Counted from the first letter of the stretch, positions 27,304-35,516 are shown. The stretch: DNA of 64,000 nt from Nostoc sp. NMS7 (GCF_017115085.1 NZ_JABXKJ010000246.1:1-64000), one strand, 5' to 3'. A program made the numbers and translations. The notes: generated by a model not told the origin, from the sequence alone.

Positions 27304-28101
27304 TTGAACCAGACTACATCCGAATCCAGTTTAGGAAAATGGAGTCAGCGGCTACTGTCAGCGATTTTTCTGGGTGGGCAAGTACTAGTTCACCTATTAA
27401 AGGGCAAAATCCATCGGCGCAACACCTTACAACAAATGGCAGCAGTTGGGCCAGATTCCCTATTTATTGCCCTCGTGACGGCTATTTTCGTTGGCGCGGT
27501 GTTTACCATTCAGGTGGCGCGAGAATTTATCAACTTTGGGGCAGGAAACGTTATCGGCGGAGTGCTTTCTATAGCCTTGACACGAGAACTCGCTCCCGTG
27601 TTAACAGCAGTGGTTTTAGCCGGACGAGTCGGTTCTGCCTTTGCAGCAGAAATCGGTACCATGCGAGTCTCAGAACAAATTGATGCCATGTTGATGTTAA
27701 GAACAGATCCAATCGATTACCTAGTTATCCCCCGCGTCCTTGCTTGCTGTTTAATGCTACCAATTTTAACTCTCCTGTCTTTGATAACAGGGATGTTTGG
27801 GGGATTAATAATTGCGACAAATATCTACAACCTCTCTGATACGGTATTTCTAGACTCAGCCCGTAACTTTCTTGGTATCTGGGATATTTTTAGCGCCATG
27901 ATTAAGGCGTGTTGCTTTGGCATTTTAATCGCCGTAATTGGTTGCAGTTGGGGGTTAACGACAACAGGAGGAGCCAAAGGTGTAGGACAATCAACCACAA
28001 CTGCTGTTGTGACTGCCTTGCTAGTTATATTTGTGAGCAACTTTTTTCTTTCTTGGTTAATGTTTCAGGGGACTGGCAGTGCATTTACACAAAGTCCATA
28101 A
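27304..28101 (+). CDS. MlaE-family lipid ABC transporter permease
   Basis: A 265-residue inner-membrane permease of the MlaE/Ycf63 type, which moves phospholipids between inner and outer membranes together with an MlaF-type ATPase and an MlaD-type substrate protein. Visible family segments are ALVTAIFVGAVFTIQVAREF, LTRELAPVLTAVVLAGRVGS, and the EIGTMRVSEQIDAM coupling helix; five or six hydrophobic helices follow. The only start between the upstream stop and the conserved region is the TTG at 27304. The ATPase and MlaD partners are not in the window. It heads a co-directional set with DUF3119, DUF3086 and plsY, consistent with a lipid theme. Confidence 0.9.
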   Translation: MNQTTSESSLGKWSQRLLSAIFLGGQVLVHLLKGKIHRRNTLQQMAAVGPDSLFIALVTAIFVGAVFTIQVAREFINFGAGNVIGGVLSIALTRELAPVLTAVVLAGRVGSAFAAEIGTMRVSEQIDAMLMLRTDPIDYLVIPRVLACCLMLPILTLLSLITGMFGGLIIATNIYNLSDTVFLDSARNFLGIWDIFSAMIKACCFGILIAVIGCSWGLTTTGGAKGVGQSTTTAVVTALLVIFVSNFFLSWLMFQGTGSAFTQSP

Positions 28102-28168
28102 AAATTAAGAGTTAGAAGTGAGGAGTTTTAAATCATAACTCATAACTCTTAACTCCTAACTCCTGTAC

Positions 28169-28188
28169 AGACGCGATTAATCGCGTCT
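28169..28188. repeat. 20-bp perfect palindrome, dispersed
   Basis: AGACGCGATTAATCGCGTCT is its own reverse complement. The same palindrome is at 61834-61853, in both cases flanked by CTGTACAG and by AACTCCTAACTCCT-type direct repeats. It lies between the MlaE-type gene and the DUF3119 gene. It is a small dispersed element; a regulatory role is possible but unsupported. Confidence 0.7.
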
Positions 28189-28253
28189 CTAACTCCTAAC
28201 TCCTGACTCCTAAAATAGGAGATATCCCTACTAATAAAGCAGGATTTAAGATT

Positions 28254-28640
28254 GTGACCAGTTCATTTGCTCCTAACTCCACATCAACTGTGGAACTCAA
28301 GCCTAGTTACAATATACCTATAGTGTTGGTGATTGCCGCTATTCCACTACTGTTGGTACAACCGTGGGTAGGCTCCGTTTTCACACTGTTTGGTTTGTTT
28401 CTCATGTTTCAGGCGTTAACGCTGCGTTTGCAATTTACCGCCACCGACTTAGATATTTACAGAGGCGAAAAATTGATTCGGCGCTTTCCCTACCAGGAAT
28501 GGCAAAACTGGCGGATATTCTGGAATGGAATCCCCATCCTGTTTTACTTTAAAGAAATTAAAAGTATTCACTTTTTGCCGATTTTATTTGACCCCAACAC
28601 CTTGAAAACTTGCTTGGAACAACGTTGTCCACGTATTTAG
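28254..28640 (+). CDS. DUF3119 family membrane protein
   Basis: A 128-residue cyanobacterial protein with two close membrane helices (about 23-55) and a C-terminal soluble part resembling a PH-like fold (RLQFTATDLDIYRGEKLIRR then FPYQEW). The start is GTG at 28254. DUF3119 is found in cyanobacteria and plastid-bearing organisms; the function is not known to me. It sits between an MlaE permease and a DUF3086 gene, an order that suggests work at a membrane. Confidence 0.75.
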   Translation: MTSSFAPNSTSTVELKPSYNIPIVLVIAAIPLLLVQPWVGSVFTLFGLFLMFQALTLRLQFTATDLDIYRGEKLIRRFPYQEWQNWRIFWNGIPILFYFKEIKSIHFLPILFDPNTLKTCLEQRCPRI

Positions 28641-28770
28641 TGTTGAGTGCTATCTGTGCTGAGTTGTTTTGCTTTAAACTCATAACTCAGCACTCAGGAC
28701 TTTTATGGCAGGTCAATTGTAATATTTCTGAAAGCTATTTATTCGCGTCATCGGAATTACACTATTGTTT

Positions 28771-30045
28771 ATGAACTCAGAGGCATCTCAAACCCCAGAA
28801 CCAATTGATGAGCGGTTGGCAGAAAAAGCAGAACAGAACAATGCATTTTTTCATCCAGTAAATCCATCTGTTGAGTCAGTGGTAAAAACAGAAGCCATTA
28901 GCTCATCAGAAGGCTACTCAACTTCTGAGCCACTCATCTCCAATGCAGAAGTGGTAGATTCTCCAGTAGAGCTAACAGAAAATTCAAATGGCGAGTTTGT
29001 AGGGCAGTTAGAAGCCGAAAATATCACACTGGGGTCAGAAATAGGATCAGAAAATAATTCATTATATGCAGAAGCAGAGCAGCGAGTGGCAGAGTTGCAG
29101 AGTGCTGAGGCAGTTCTCAAGTCAGAAATAGCCAAGCTGCAAGCTTCTTATAAAAACCTTCAGTCCCAAGTGAGTGAAACTCAAACCTCGCTGGGACGAC
29201 TTGTGCAAGAGTCGCTGGTGCAGTTAGAACAACGTAAACAAACCCTGCAAATTTCTGTAGAACAGCTAGAACGCCGTCAAGAACGTATCCGCAACGAGAT
29301 GCGAACCACTTTTGCGGGTACATCCCAAGACTTGGCAATTCGAGTGCAGGGTTTTAAAGACTATCTCACAGGTAGCTTACAGGATTTGGCCTCTGCTGCT
29401 GAACAGTTACAACTGACGCCAAGTGTGGTGGAACGAGAAAAACCATCTATAAAAGAGGCTAAACCAGTTGAATCCCAACCTGGAATACCCCAATTTGCCC
29501 AACAGCAGTTTCAAGATACTACAAAGCAAATTCGCCGCCTAATTGATCAATACCGCAATAAACCAGATTACTATGGGCCAGCGTGGCAACTACGCCGCAC
29601 CTTTGAACCAATCCATGCAGAACGAGTCTCTAACTGGTTTTTTACCCAAGGGGGACGGGGTGGTTTGCGGACAATGGGTAGCCGCTTACAGAATATTCTG
29701 ATTGCCTCAGCCACAATTTCGATATTACATAAGCTATATGGCGATCGCGTCCGTACTTTAGTCTTAGCTAATACACCGGAGCGGTTAGGTGAATGGCGGC
29801 GCGGCTTGCAAGACTGTCTGGGAATCGGTCGCCCAGATTTCGGCCCAGACCGAGGTGTGGTATTATTTGAGGCATCTGATGCTGTGGCTCAGAAAGCCGA
29901 CCGATTGACGAAAGCCAATCAACTGCCCTTAATTATCATTGACGATTCAGAAGAGCAAATCAGTTTGTCACTGCTGCAATTTCCCCTCTGGTTAGCCTTT
30001 GCCCCTGACCCCAAAGCAGTGAGAAACTATGATGATGACTTTTAA
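28771..30045 (+). CDS. DUF3086 domain protein with central coiled coil
   Basis: A 424-residue protein from the ATG at 28771; an in-frame TTG six bases upstream is less likely. The first ~100 residues are acidic and low complexity. A long coiled coil follows (about 95-190; for example SVEQLERRQERIRNEM), and the C-terminal DUF3086 domain contains a WFFTQGGRGGLRTMGSRL segment. Such proteins are cyanobacterial and of unknown role. No signal peptide. It lies between DUF3119 and plsY, in the same direction. Confidence 0.78.
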   Translation: MNSEASQTPEPIDERLAEKAEQNNAFFHPVNPSVESVVKTEAISSSEGYSTSEPLISNAEVVDSPVELTENSNGEFVGQLEAENITLGSEIGSENNSLYAEAEQRVAELQSAEAVLKSEIAKLQASYKNLQSQVSETQTSLGRLVQESLVQLEQRKQTLQISVEQLERRQERIRNEMRTTFAGTSQDLAIRVQGFKDYLTGSLQDLASAAEQLQLTPSVVEREKPSIKEAKPVESQPGIPQFAQQQFQDTTKQIRRLIDQYRNKPDYYGPAWQLRRTFEPIHAERVSNWFFTQGGRGGLRTMGSRLQNILIASATISILHKLYGDRVRTLVLANTPERLGEWRRGLQDCLGIGRPDFGPDRGVVLFEASDAVAQKADRLTKANQLPLIIIDDSEEQISLSLLQFPLWLAFAPDPKAVRNYDDDF

Positions 30046-30065
30046 ATTAGTCATTAGTCACTTGT

Positions 30066-30125
30066 ACTGAGCGTTCGCGTAGCGTCTCTACGAGAAGCCG
30101 TTGGCGCAGCCTCTCGTAGAGAAGT
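30066..30125. repeat. Short dispersed repeat cluster upstream of plsY
   Basis: GCGTTCGCGTAGCGTCTCTA is followed by CGAGAAGCC and GCGCAGCCTCTCGTAGAGAAG. These pieces are partly inverted with respect to each other and recur at 41512-41565 and 61322-61378. They are typical Nostoc short dispersed repeats; a tandem TTTTGAATTTTGAATTTTGA stretch follows at about 30168-30197. Confidence 0.6.
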
Positions 30126-30202
30126 ATTAGTCATTGGTCATTGGTCAAGAGTAATACCTCTTGACTTTTTTGAATTTTGAATTTTGAATTTTGAATTGTA
30201 TT

Positions 30203-30883
30203 ATGGCTATTTGGTTAACTCTGTGCGCGGCAATTGTGGTCATAGCTTACCTGCTGGGTTCTTTTCCCACTGGCTACATCGCTGTGAAGCAGCTAAAAGG
30301 TATTGATATTCGAGAAGTTGGTTCAGGTTCTACTGGGGCAACTAATGTATTAAGAACCTTGGGGAAAGGGCCAGGAGCATTGGTTTTAGTACTTGATTCC
30401 TTAAAGGGAGTATTAGCGATCGCTCTAGTTTACTGGTTGTTCAATTTTAAGCCAATTCAAAATTATATCCCCCCAACGGTAGATGTACAACTGTGGCAAC
30501 CCTGGATAGTAACAATATCTGGGTTAGCTGCCATCCTGGGACATAGTAAATCGATTTTTTTGGGCTTTACTGGTGGTAAATCTGTTGCTATTAGCTTGGG
30601 GATTTTGTTGGCAATGAGTTGGCAGATAGGTTTAGCAACAGCAGGTGTGTTTGCCGTGGTTGTGGCGATATCGCGGATTGTCTCTTTGAGTTCAATTGCA
30701 GGTGCGATCGCAGGTTGCATTTTCATGGTACTTTTGCATCAACCGTTACCCTATGTTCTGTTTGGGATTGCCGGGGGATTATATGTAATTTTGCGCCACC
30801 GCACTAACATTCAACGACTGCTTGCGGGAACGGAGCCAAAAATTGGACAAAATGTAGCAACAGAACCAGAACAAACTACATAA
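30203..30883 (+). CDS. plsY: Acyl-phosphate:glycerol-3-phosphate acyltransferase PlsY
   Basis: A 226-residue inner-membrane enzyme that transfers the acyl group of acyl-phosphate to glycerol-3-phosphate, the first step of phospholipid synthesis. The three PlsY motifs are visible: GSGSTGATNVLRTLGKGPG with the following LDSLKG, GHSKSIFLGFTGGKSVA, and the LRHRTNIQRLLAGTEPKIG C-terminal motif. Five hydrophobic helices are present. The start is the ATG at 30203; an upstream in-frame TTG at 30191 lies in an AT-rich repeat. It follows an MlaE-type lipid transporter and two cyanobacterial DUF genes. Confidence 0.95.
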   Translation: MAIWLTLCAAIVVIAYLLGSFPTGYIAVKQLKGIDIREVGSGSTGATNVLRTLGKGPGALVLVLDSLKGVLAIALVYWLFNFKPIQNYIPPTVDVQLWQPWIVTISGLAAILGHSKSIFLGFTGGKSVAISLGILLAMSWQIGLATAGVFAVVVAISRIVSLSSIAGAIAGCIFMVLLHQPLPYVLFGIAGGLYVILRHRTNIQRLLAGTEPKIGQNVATEPEQTT

Positions 30884-30959
30884 TTGACCAACCGACAAAT
30901 AGATATATTTTTTGCCTCCATGCTTCAGCCACGGCTAGGCTTACGAACGAACGTTTCCT

Positions 30960-31199
30960 TTAATCAAACGATGGAAAAGGCGGCAAGGCCACAAAAAAGC
31001 TCCACAGATATCTTACTGAGGCGATGGCGGCCACAACTCGCCAACTCGAACTAGGCCCAGTCGCAGACTCTGAAGAATGAGCTTGTGTACTTTTAGGTAG
31101 TTCTGGCACTAAATGAGATAGCTGACTGGCTGTACTAACCCCTTCAATCGCTGCTCCAATTAAATAAGCTACCAGGGCAATTACTAGCCAGTGATTCAT
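30960..31199 (-). CDS. Small membrane protein of unknown function
   Basis: A 79-residue protein from the ATG at 31199 (MNHWLVIALVAYLIGAAIEG), with one membrane helix at each end and a Ser-rich middle. The frame is open further upstream to 31409, but that part overlaps a toxin remnant on the other strand and lacks a sensible start. I do not recognise the family. Confidence 0.45.
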   Translation of the reverse strand: MNHWLVIALVAYLIGAAIEGVSTASQLSHLVPELPKSTQAHSSESATGPSSSWRVVAAIASVRYLWSFFVALPPFPSFD

Positions 31200-31307
31200 A
31201 ATATTCAATTGTTTGAACTCTGAGCGTATACTTGGCAATGAGCAATCATTTGATTTCTCGCGCCTATCTAAAAAAGCTAAAACCGAAGAATCACTTAACA
31301 AAGCTGA

Positions 31308-31535
31308 CTCAAAAGTACACCTTACTATGAGGCGATTAAAATACTTGCTTTTGAAGAAATACCACAAATAGCTAACTTTGAAGAAATTACTAATATCAAA
31401 AAGCTGCAAGGATATGATGATATTTATCGTATTCGTATAGGAGATTATCGGATCGGGATTATATTTGACGGTGAAACATTAATATTTCAGCGTGTGCTAC
31501 ATTGTAAAGATATTTATCGATATTTTCCGAAGTAA
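31308..31535 (+). pseudogene. RelE-family toxin remnant lacking its N-terminus
   Basis: The frame reads YYEAIKILAFEEIPQIANFE, then LQGYDDIYRIRIGDYRIGII, then VLHCKDIYRYFPK and stops at 31533. This is the C-terminal two-thirds of a RelE/ParE-fold mRNA interferase, including the IYRIRIGDYR strand. A TGA at 31305-31307 precedes it, and no start codon is available before the conserved core. It is a truncated relic next to intact toxin-antitoxin genes. Confidence 0.7.
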
Positions 31536-31561
31536 GTCAAATTAGTTGTTTTGTGGAATTG

Positions 31562-31660
31562 TGCGATCGCACACTGGAGATTTTGCAGGCGATCCGCGAT
31601 CGCCTTTTTTAACGAACTACTCCAGGCGCAGAGAACACAGAGTCAGAAGAGAGCGATCGC
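31562..31660 (+). repeat. Nostoc dispersed repeat, copy 1
   Basis: GCGATCGC, then GGAGATTTTGCAGGCGAT, then a second HIP1-like palindrome, TTTTTTAACGAAC and a CAGGCGCAGAGAACACAGAG tail. Related copies lie at 32340-32503 and 33605-33670, and the tail recurs in inverse orientation at about 35632-35662. Confidence 0.65.
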
Positions 31661-31695
31661 GTTTGTTGTGAAAGTACAATTAGACTATGGCTATT

Positions 31696-31995
31696 TCACT
31701 CTAATTCTAAAAACAGTGACTCCAAATCTCTATATCCACTGATGACACGGGCAATATCAATTCCATCTTCTCTGGGATAGTATAAGATGATATATTCTTC
31801 AATGTTAAATCCCCGTAAATTGAGAGATAATTGCTCATAACTCTTCCCCATGTTGGGAAATCCAGCAACTAATTTGCATTTCTGGCGAATTGCATCAAAA
31901 AGTTTACTAGCAGCACTGGGACTATTCTGGGCAATATATTCACAAATAGTATTTAAATCTTTGACTGCTTCATCAGAAAAAGAGTAGTTACTCAT
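31696..31995 (-). CDS. parE: ParE/RelE-family toxin
   Basis: A 99-residue protein with the ParE pattern: FSDEAVKDLNTICEYIAQNSP at the start, a GFPNMGKSYEQL middle and the C-terminal YIILYYPREDGIDIARVISG and RDLESLF. ParE toxins act on gyrase and RelE relatives on mRNA; the sequence alone does not decide. It follows the antitoxin gene with a 4-bp overlap (ATGA), the usual translational coupling for such pairs. Confidence 0.85.
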   Translation of the reverse strand: MSNYSFSDEAVKDLNTICEYIAQNSPSAASKLFDAIRQKCKLVAGFPNMGKSYEQLSLNLRGFNIEEYIILYYPREDGIDIARVISGYRDLESLFLELE

Positions 31996-32246
31996 TTTTG
32001 AGACTCAGCAATTTTATTGATTTTTTCTTGTAATTGAGCAAATACTATCTCACCATCTATAACCTCTCCTCTTGCAATTTGTTCCTTTCCAATCACTATT
32101 TTTCCCCGAAGTTCTTCCAAACGTTGTTCTCGTGTTTGTAGCAATTTGAATGCTTCGTTCATCACTTCTTCTGCATTAGCATATCTCCCAGCTTGAATTT
32201 GGGATTGAATAAACTGCTCATGCTCAGGTTTAAGGGAAATATTCAT
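31992..32246 (-). CDS. parD: ParD-like antitoxin
   Basis: An 84-residue protein from the ATG at 32246 (MNISLKPEHEQFIQSQIQAG); the open frame reaches 32279, but the ParD family starts at this Met. The N-terminal ribbon-helix-helix pattern (ISLKPEHEQFI, GRYANAEEVMNEAFKLL) should bind DNA and autoregulate the operon. The C-terminal half wraps and neutralises the toxin. It lies directly upstream of parE and overlaps it by 4 bp. Confidence 0.85.
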   Translation of the reverse strand: MNISLKPEHEQFIQSQIQAGRYANAEEVMNEAFKLLQTREQRLEELRGKIVIGKEQIARGEVIDGEIVFAQLQEKINKIAESQK

Positions 32247-32339
32247 GACAAATAACTCTACTAAATTTAGTATATTCAAATTTTATCGCTAATTGAGTTG
32301 ATGAACGAATACGGCTCAGTTTTCAACTGAAAGATTAAT

Positions 32340-32503
32340 GCGATGCCTACGGCGGGCTTTCCTGCGGAACGCTACGCGAACGCCTACGCACAGTGGAAAT
32401 TTTGCAGGCGATGCCTTCTCTACGAGAGGCTATGCGTAGCAAGATCCCGAAGGGTAGGGCGGGCTTCGCCTACGCTTTTTTAACGAACCGCAGAGGACAC
32501 AAG
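32340..32503 (+). repeat. Nostoc dispersed repeat, copy 2, with two nested small repeats inside its HIP1 sites
   Basis: The same backbone as at 31562 and 33605 is present, but both HIP1 palindromes are split between GCGAT and CGC. The first carries 42 nt (32345-32386) and the second 60 nt (32413-32472). Both inserts begin GCCT and end GCCTA. Removing them restores GCGATCGC at both places, and the element then aligns with the other copies. Confidence 0.7.
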
Positions 32504-32596
32504 AAGAGGTGGATACCTGCGATAAGCTACACTAACGCACATTGTAAACGCCATATTTTGATTAAGATTAATAATAGATCGACTCTATAAACTGAT

Positions 32597-32857
32597 ATGC
32601 AAATCAAAGAAATTCTCCAAGCACTTCCAAGTTTGAGCATAAGCGATCGCCTAAAGATAGCTGAATCAGCCCTGCAATTGGTTATTCAAGAAAAACACTC
32701 ACTTACCAAAGATCAGCAAAAACGCCAATTAACACTAGCCGCAATGACAGCGATTGCAGATTATGCACCTAGTAGTGAATTAAATATATTCTCAGAGTTA
32801 GAGGGAGAAGACTTTTGCAATGATCCAGATGAAGACTTCTATAACTCAGGGAATTAG
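32597..32857 (+). CDS. Small antitoxin-like protein
   Basis: An 86-residue protein with a helical N-terminus (MQIKEILQALPSLSISDRLK) and an acidic C-terminus (SELEGEDFCNDPDEDFY). It resembles small cyanobacterial proteins found beside PIN or RelE toxins. The next gene starts 10 bp later in the same direction and is itself antitoxin-like, so this may be a leftover antitoxin from an older module or part of a three-gene unit. Not firmly recognised. Confidence 0.5.
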   Translation: MQIKEILQALPSLSISDRLKIAESALQLVIQEKHSLTKDQQKRQLTLAAMTAIADYAPSSELNIFSELEGEDFCNDPDEDFYNSGN

Positions 32858-32867
32858 GAGACAACAA

Positions 32868-33146
32868 ATGACCATACAGCTACAATTGAAACTAGAAATA
32901 GAGGCTCGTCTCATTGCTGAAGCTGCTGCACAAGGTTTATCGGTAGAAGCTTATCTTACATCTCTGATTGAAAACAGTTTAACCACCCATGAAGAAAGTT
33001 TTTTTTATCAAGTATCAAGTCAGGCAGAATGGGAAGCTATATTAACAGATTTAATAAATAGTCCTGCTTTTTCATTAGTACCAGCACTTTCAAATGAAGC
33101 AATTAGTCGAGAGAGTATTTACACCACAGAAGATGAAATGTTATGA
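32868..33146 (+). CDS. Antitoxin of a VapBC-like module
   Basis: A 92-residue protein from the ATG at 32868, chosen because AGGAG lies at 32856-32860; the frame is open to 32820 without a binding site. The N-terminal strand-helix (MTIQLQLKLEIEARLIAEAA, GLSVEAYLTSLIE) resembles a ribbon-helix-helix DNA-binding domain. The C-terminus should bind the toxin. It overlaps the following PIN gene by 4 bp. Confidence 0.7.
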   Translation: MTIQLQLKLEIEARLIAEAAAQGLSVEAYLTSLIENSLTTHEESFFYQVSSQAEWEAILTDLINSPAFSLVPALSNEAISRESIYTTEDEML

Positions 33147-33592
33147 GCTATTTGGTGGATACTAATATTTTGCTGCGTTTGGTGCAGAAGAATAACCCAA
33201 TGCACTTTGATACTCAAAGAGCGATATTGATGCTCAAGAGACAAGGTGAATTATTATATATAATTCCACAAAATCTGATTGAGTTTTGGGCTGTTGCTAC
33301 AAGACCGATTAATAGTAATGGTTTAGGTTTATCCACGGCTCAAGCAGTACAAGAAACTGAGAAACTGAAGAAGATATTTATACTACACCTTGGTACACCT
33401 GCAATTTTTAGTGAGTGGGAATCTCTAATTGTTAAATACCAAGTCATGGGAAAACAGGTGCATGATGCACGTTTAGTCGCGGCGATGATAACACACCAGA
33501 TTACACATATACTTACATTCAACATTGATGATTTTAAACGTTTTTCTGCAATTGTAGTTGTTGATCCGCGCAGTTTTATACCGCAGTCTTAA
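33143..33592 (+). CDS. vapC: PIN-domain toxin (VapC-like ribonuclease)
   Basis: A 149-residue PIN protein with the acidic active-site residues at expected places: Asp6 (VDTNILLR), Glu47 (LIEFWAVATRP), Asp108 (VHDARLVAAM) and Asp129/130 (FNIDDFKRF). VapC toxins cut tRNA or rRNA and are held by the upstream antitoxin, whose stop overlaps this start (ATGA). The length is a little above average. All catalytic acids are present, so the toxin is probably functional. Confidence 0.85.
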   Translation: MSYLVDTNILLRLVQKNNPMHFDTQRAILMLKRQGELLYIIPQNLIEFWAVATRPINSNGLGLSTAQAVQETEKLKKIFILHLGTPAIFSEWESLIVKYQVMGKQVHDARLVAAMITHQITHILTFNIDDFKRFSAIVVVDPRSFIPQS

Positions 33593-33604
33593 TTATATTG
33601 TCAG

Positions 33605-33670
33605 AGCGATCGCACCGTAGAGATTTTGCAGGCGATCGCTTTTTTTAACGAACCACAGAGGCGCAGATAA
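33605..33670 (+). repeat. Nostoc dispersed repeat, copy 3 (intact HIP1 sites)
   Basis: GCGATCGCACCGTAGAGATT, TTGCAGGCGATCGCTTTTTT, AACGAACCACAGAGGCGCAG. Both HIP1 palindromes are intact, which makes this the reference copy for the nested insertion seen at 32340-32503. Confidence 0.65.
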
Positions 33671-33704
33671 ATTAGTGAGGTTAAGTAATTGTCGCTTTAG
33701 TTTA

Positions 33705-34544
33705 CTACTCTTTACGTCCAACACGATACGCAACATCAGCAGTTATTTTTGGATTACCAATAGCTTGAAACTTTTCAAAATATATTTCTAAGTCATTTTT
33801 ATCTTCATGATTAGGTAAATACATTCTCCCAGTTTTGTTGTTGATAATATTAATACTATTGTCTTTAGCCAGTTTATCAAACCAACCGTAAAAACTGGGG
33901 TTATTATTATCAACAAACAAGAATAATGATCCCGGTTTAGCTTGACTAAATAAGTTGGCAAAATATTCATTTGCTACATCTTTCAATGTATATACCTCAG
34001 ACATGAAATAAATCATTGTAAAAAGGTCTGATTGAAAATACTTATTATATGCCTGCCAATCATCTGGCTTAGTTACATCTAATGGTAAATAAGAAGTTGA
34101 TATGCGAAAAATAGGATCAATTTTATCATCTACATCATACCAAGACTCTGCCCATGTTTTCTCTTTATCACAAAGTTGGAATTTAACTGTAGGTGACTTT
34201 TTATTAGTCATCAGATACTTCAATATTCCTAAAAAGTCACTTCCTGGTCCTCCTCCGATACAAGCTACGTTGACTTTTGAATTGTTAAATAAATTGCCTA
34301 AATTATCATCTTGTTCGATAAGAGTACAGACTAAGTTAGCATGAGATGTTACATAGGTATAAATATAGGCAAATCTAGTAATAGGGTCACTATAAGTAAT
34401 ATTGTTTCCAGTTAATAAACTCGTATATTCTTTCCGCAAATATTTTATTGCTTCTTTAATATCATTATCTTTGTTTACATCATCTCCAGGTATTTGACTG
34501 TACGCTTCATCTAGAACAGACTTAATAATTTGAAAACAGTTCAT
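33705..34544 (-). CDS. SAM-dependent methyltransferase-like protein
   Basis: A 279-residue protein from the ATG at 34544; a TTG 12 bases upstream is possible. A motif-I-like loop VACIGGGPGSDFLG (near 95) with a following LCDKEKTWAESW (acidic end of strand 2) suggests a Rossmann methyltransferase fold. The later FTMIYFMSEVYTL and FLFVDNNNPSFYGW fit motifs IV and VI. The target is unknown. It is AT-rich and divergent from the alkB gene, with a 340-bp gap. Hypothetical proteins with this loop occur in defence and accessory islands, but I claim no such role here. Confidence 0.5.
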   Translation of the reverse strand: MNCFQIIKSVLDEAYSQIPGDDVNKDNDIKEAIKYLRKEYTSLLTGNNITYSDPITRFAYIYTYVTSHANLVCTLIEQDDNLGNLFNNSKVNVACIGGGPGSDFLGILKYLMTNKKSPTVKFQLCDKEKTWAESWYDVDDKIDPIFRISTSYLPLDVTKPDDWQAYNKYFQSDLFTMIYFMSEVYTLKDVANEYFANLFSQAKPGSLFLFVDNNNPSFYGWFDKLAKDNSINIINNKTGRMYLPNHEDKNDLEIYFEKFQAIGNPKITADVAYRVGRKE

Positions 34545-34883
34545 AAGAATACTCAAGGTTATGAAGTGATCAAGACTACTATATAATGCTTTTTTGGAAA
34601 ATCTAATACTCAGTAATAATTTTAAGATTGTTTTAATTTTTATAGCAATCCTAATTTAATTTCAGAACTATAGTATTTTTGTACTATAATTTGAATAGTA
34701 GGTTATGTGGTTGAAAAATTTGATTTTTCTAACTTTCATCAAAATGTGTCTTGTCCATTACTCATTTAGAATTGCTATTTAATGTGATAAACTTCATATA
34801 TTAGCAATATTAGAAGTAATTTCCTTTGAGATAATTGACCATACACTGCAAGAAAAATTATAGATATTAATTGAAATTATTTC
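34545..34883. other. AT-rich divergent promoter region
   Basis: About 340 bp between two divergent genes, clearly AT-richer than the chromosome backbone. No reading frame or RNA gene is seen. It probably holds both promoters; I recognise no operator such as an Ada box. Confidence 0.4.
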
Positions 34884-35516
34884 ATGTTTAATCAACTATC
34901 GATCTGGGAAGAGGGAAATGATAAGAGTAGGTATCAGGGTGAAAAGTTACCTATGCAAAATGCTGAAGTAATCTATTACCAAAATTTCTTTGATGGGAAC
35001 GAGAGTAACCAATTATTTGTTGAATTATATGAAACTACTTCTTGGAATCAAGAATCTACAATACTTTTTGGTAAACAAGTTAAGTTACCAAGGCTTACAG
35101 CTTGGTATGGAGATCCAGGTAAATCCTATTCTTACTCCAAAATCACAATGCAACCTTTTTTATGGACTCCTGTATTAATCAATATTAAATCTAAAATTGA
35201 ATCTTTATCTAAAATTAAATTCAATAGTGTGTTACTTAATCTATATCGTGATGGTAAAGACAGCGTAGCTTGGCATAGTGATGATGAACCAGAACTTGGA
35301 GAAAACCCTGTAATTGCTTCTGTGAGTTTCGGAGCTAATCGTCGTTTTATGTTTAGACATAAAATACAAAAAGAATTAAACTACGAAATTCAACTTACTC
35401 ATGGAAGTTTACTAATCATGAAGGGAACTACACAGCACTTTTGGCAACATCAGATACCTAAAAAAAATAAACTTACACAATCAAGAATAAATCTTACTTT
35501 CAGACAAATTAAATAA
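34884..35516 (+). CDS. alkB: Alpha-ketoglutarate-dependent dioxygenase, AlkB family
   Basis: A 210-residue Fe(II)/2-oxoglutarate dioxygenase that removes methyl lesions from DNA or RNA bases by oxidation. Iron ligands are His131 and Asp133 (WHSDDE) and His189 (FWQHQIP), with the 2-oxoglutarate arginine in RINLTFR (Arg201/207). The NLYRDGKDS segment and ASVSFGANRRFMFRHK make it most like the ALKBH2/3-type branch found in many bacteria. Base composition is AT-rich like its divergent neighbour, which suggests both arrived together. The product is a complete, normal-length AlkB. Confidence 0.92.
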   Translation: MFNQLSIWEEGNDKSRYQGEKLPMQNAEVIYYQNFFDGNESNQLFVELYETTSWNQESTILFGKQVKLPRLTAWYGDPGKSYSYSKITMQPFLWTPVLINIKSKIESLSKIKFNSVLLNLYRDGKDSVAWHSDDEPELGENPVIASVSFGANRRFMFRHKIQKELNYEIQLTHGSLLIMKGTTQHFWQHQIPKKNKLTQSRINLTFRQIK

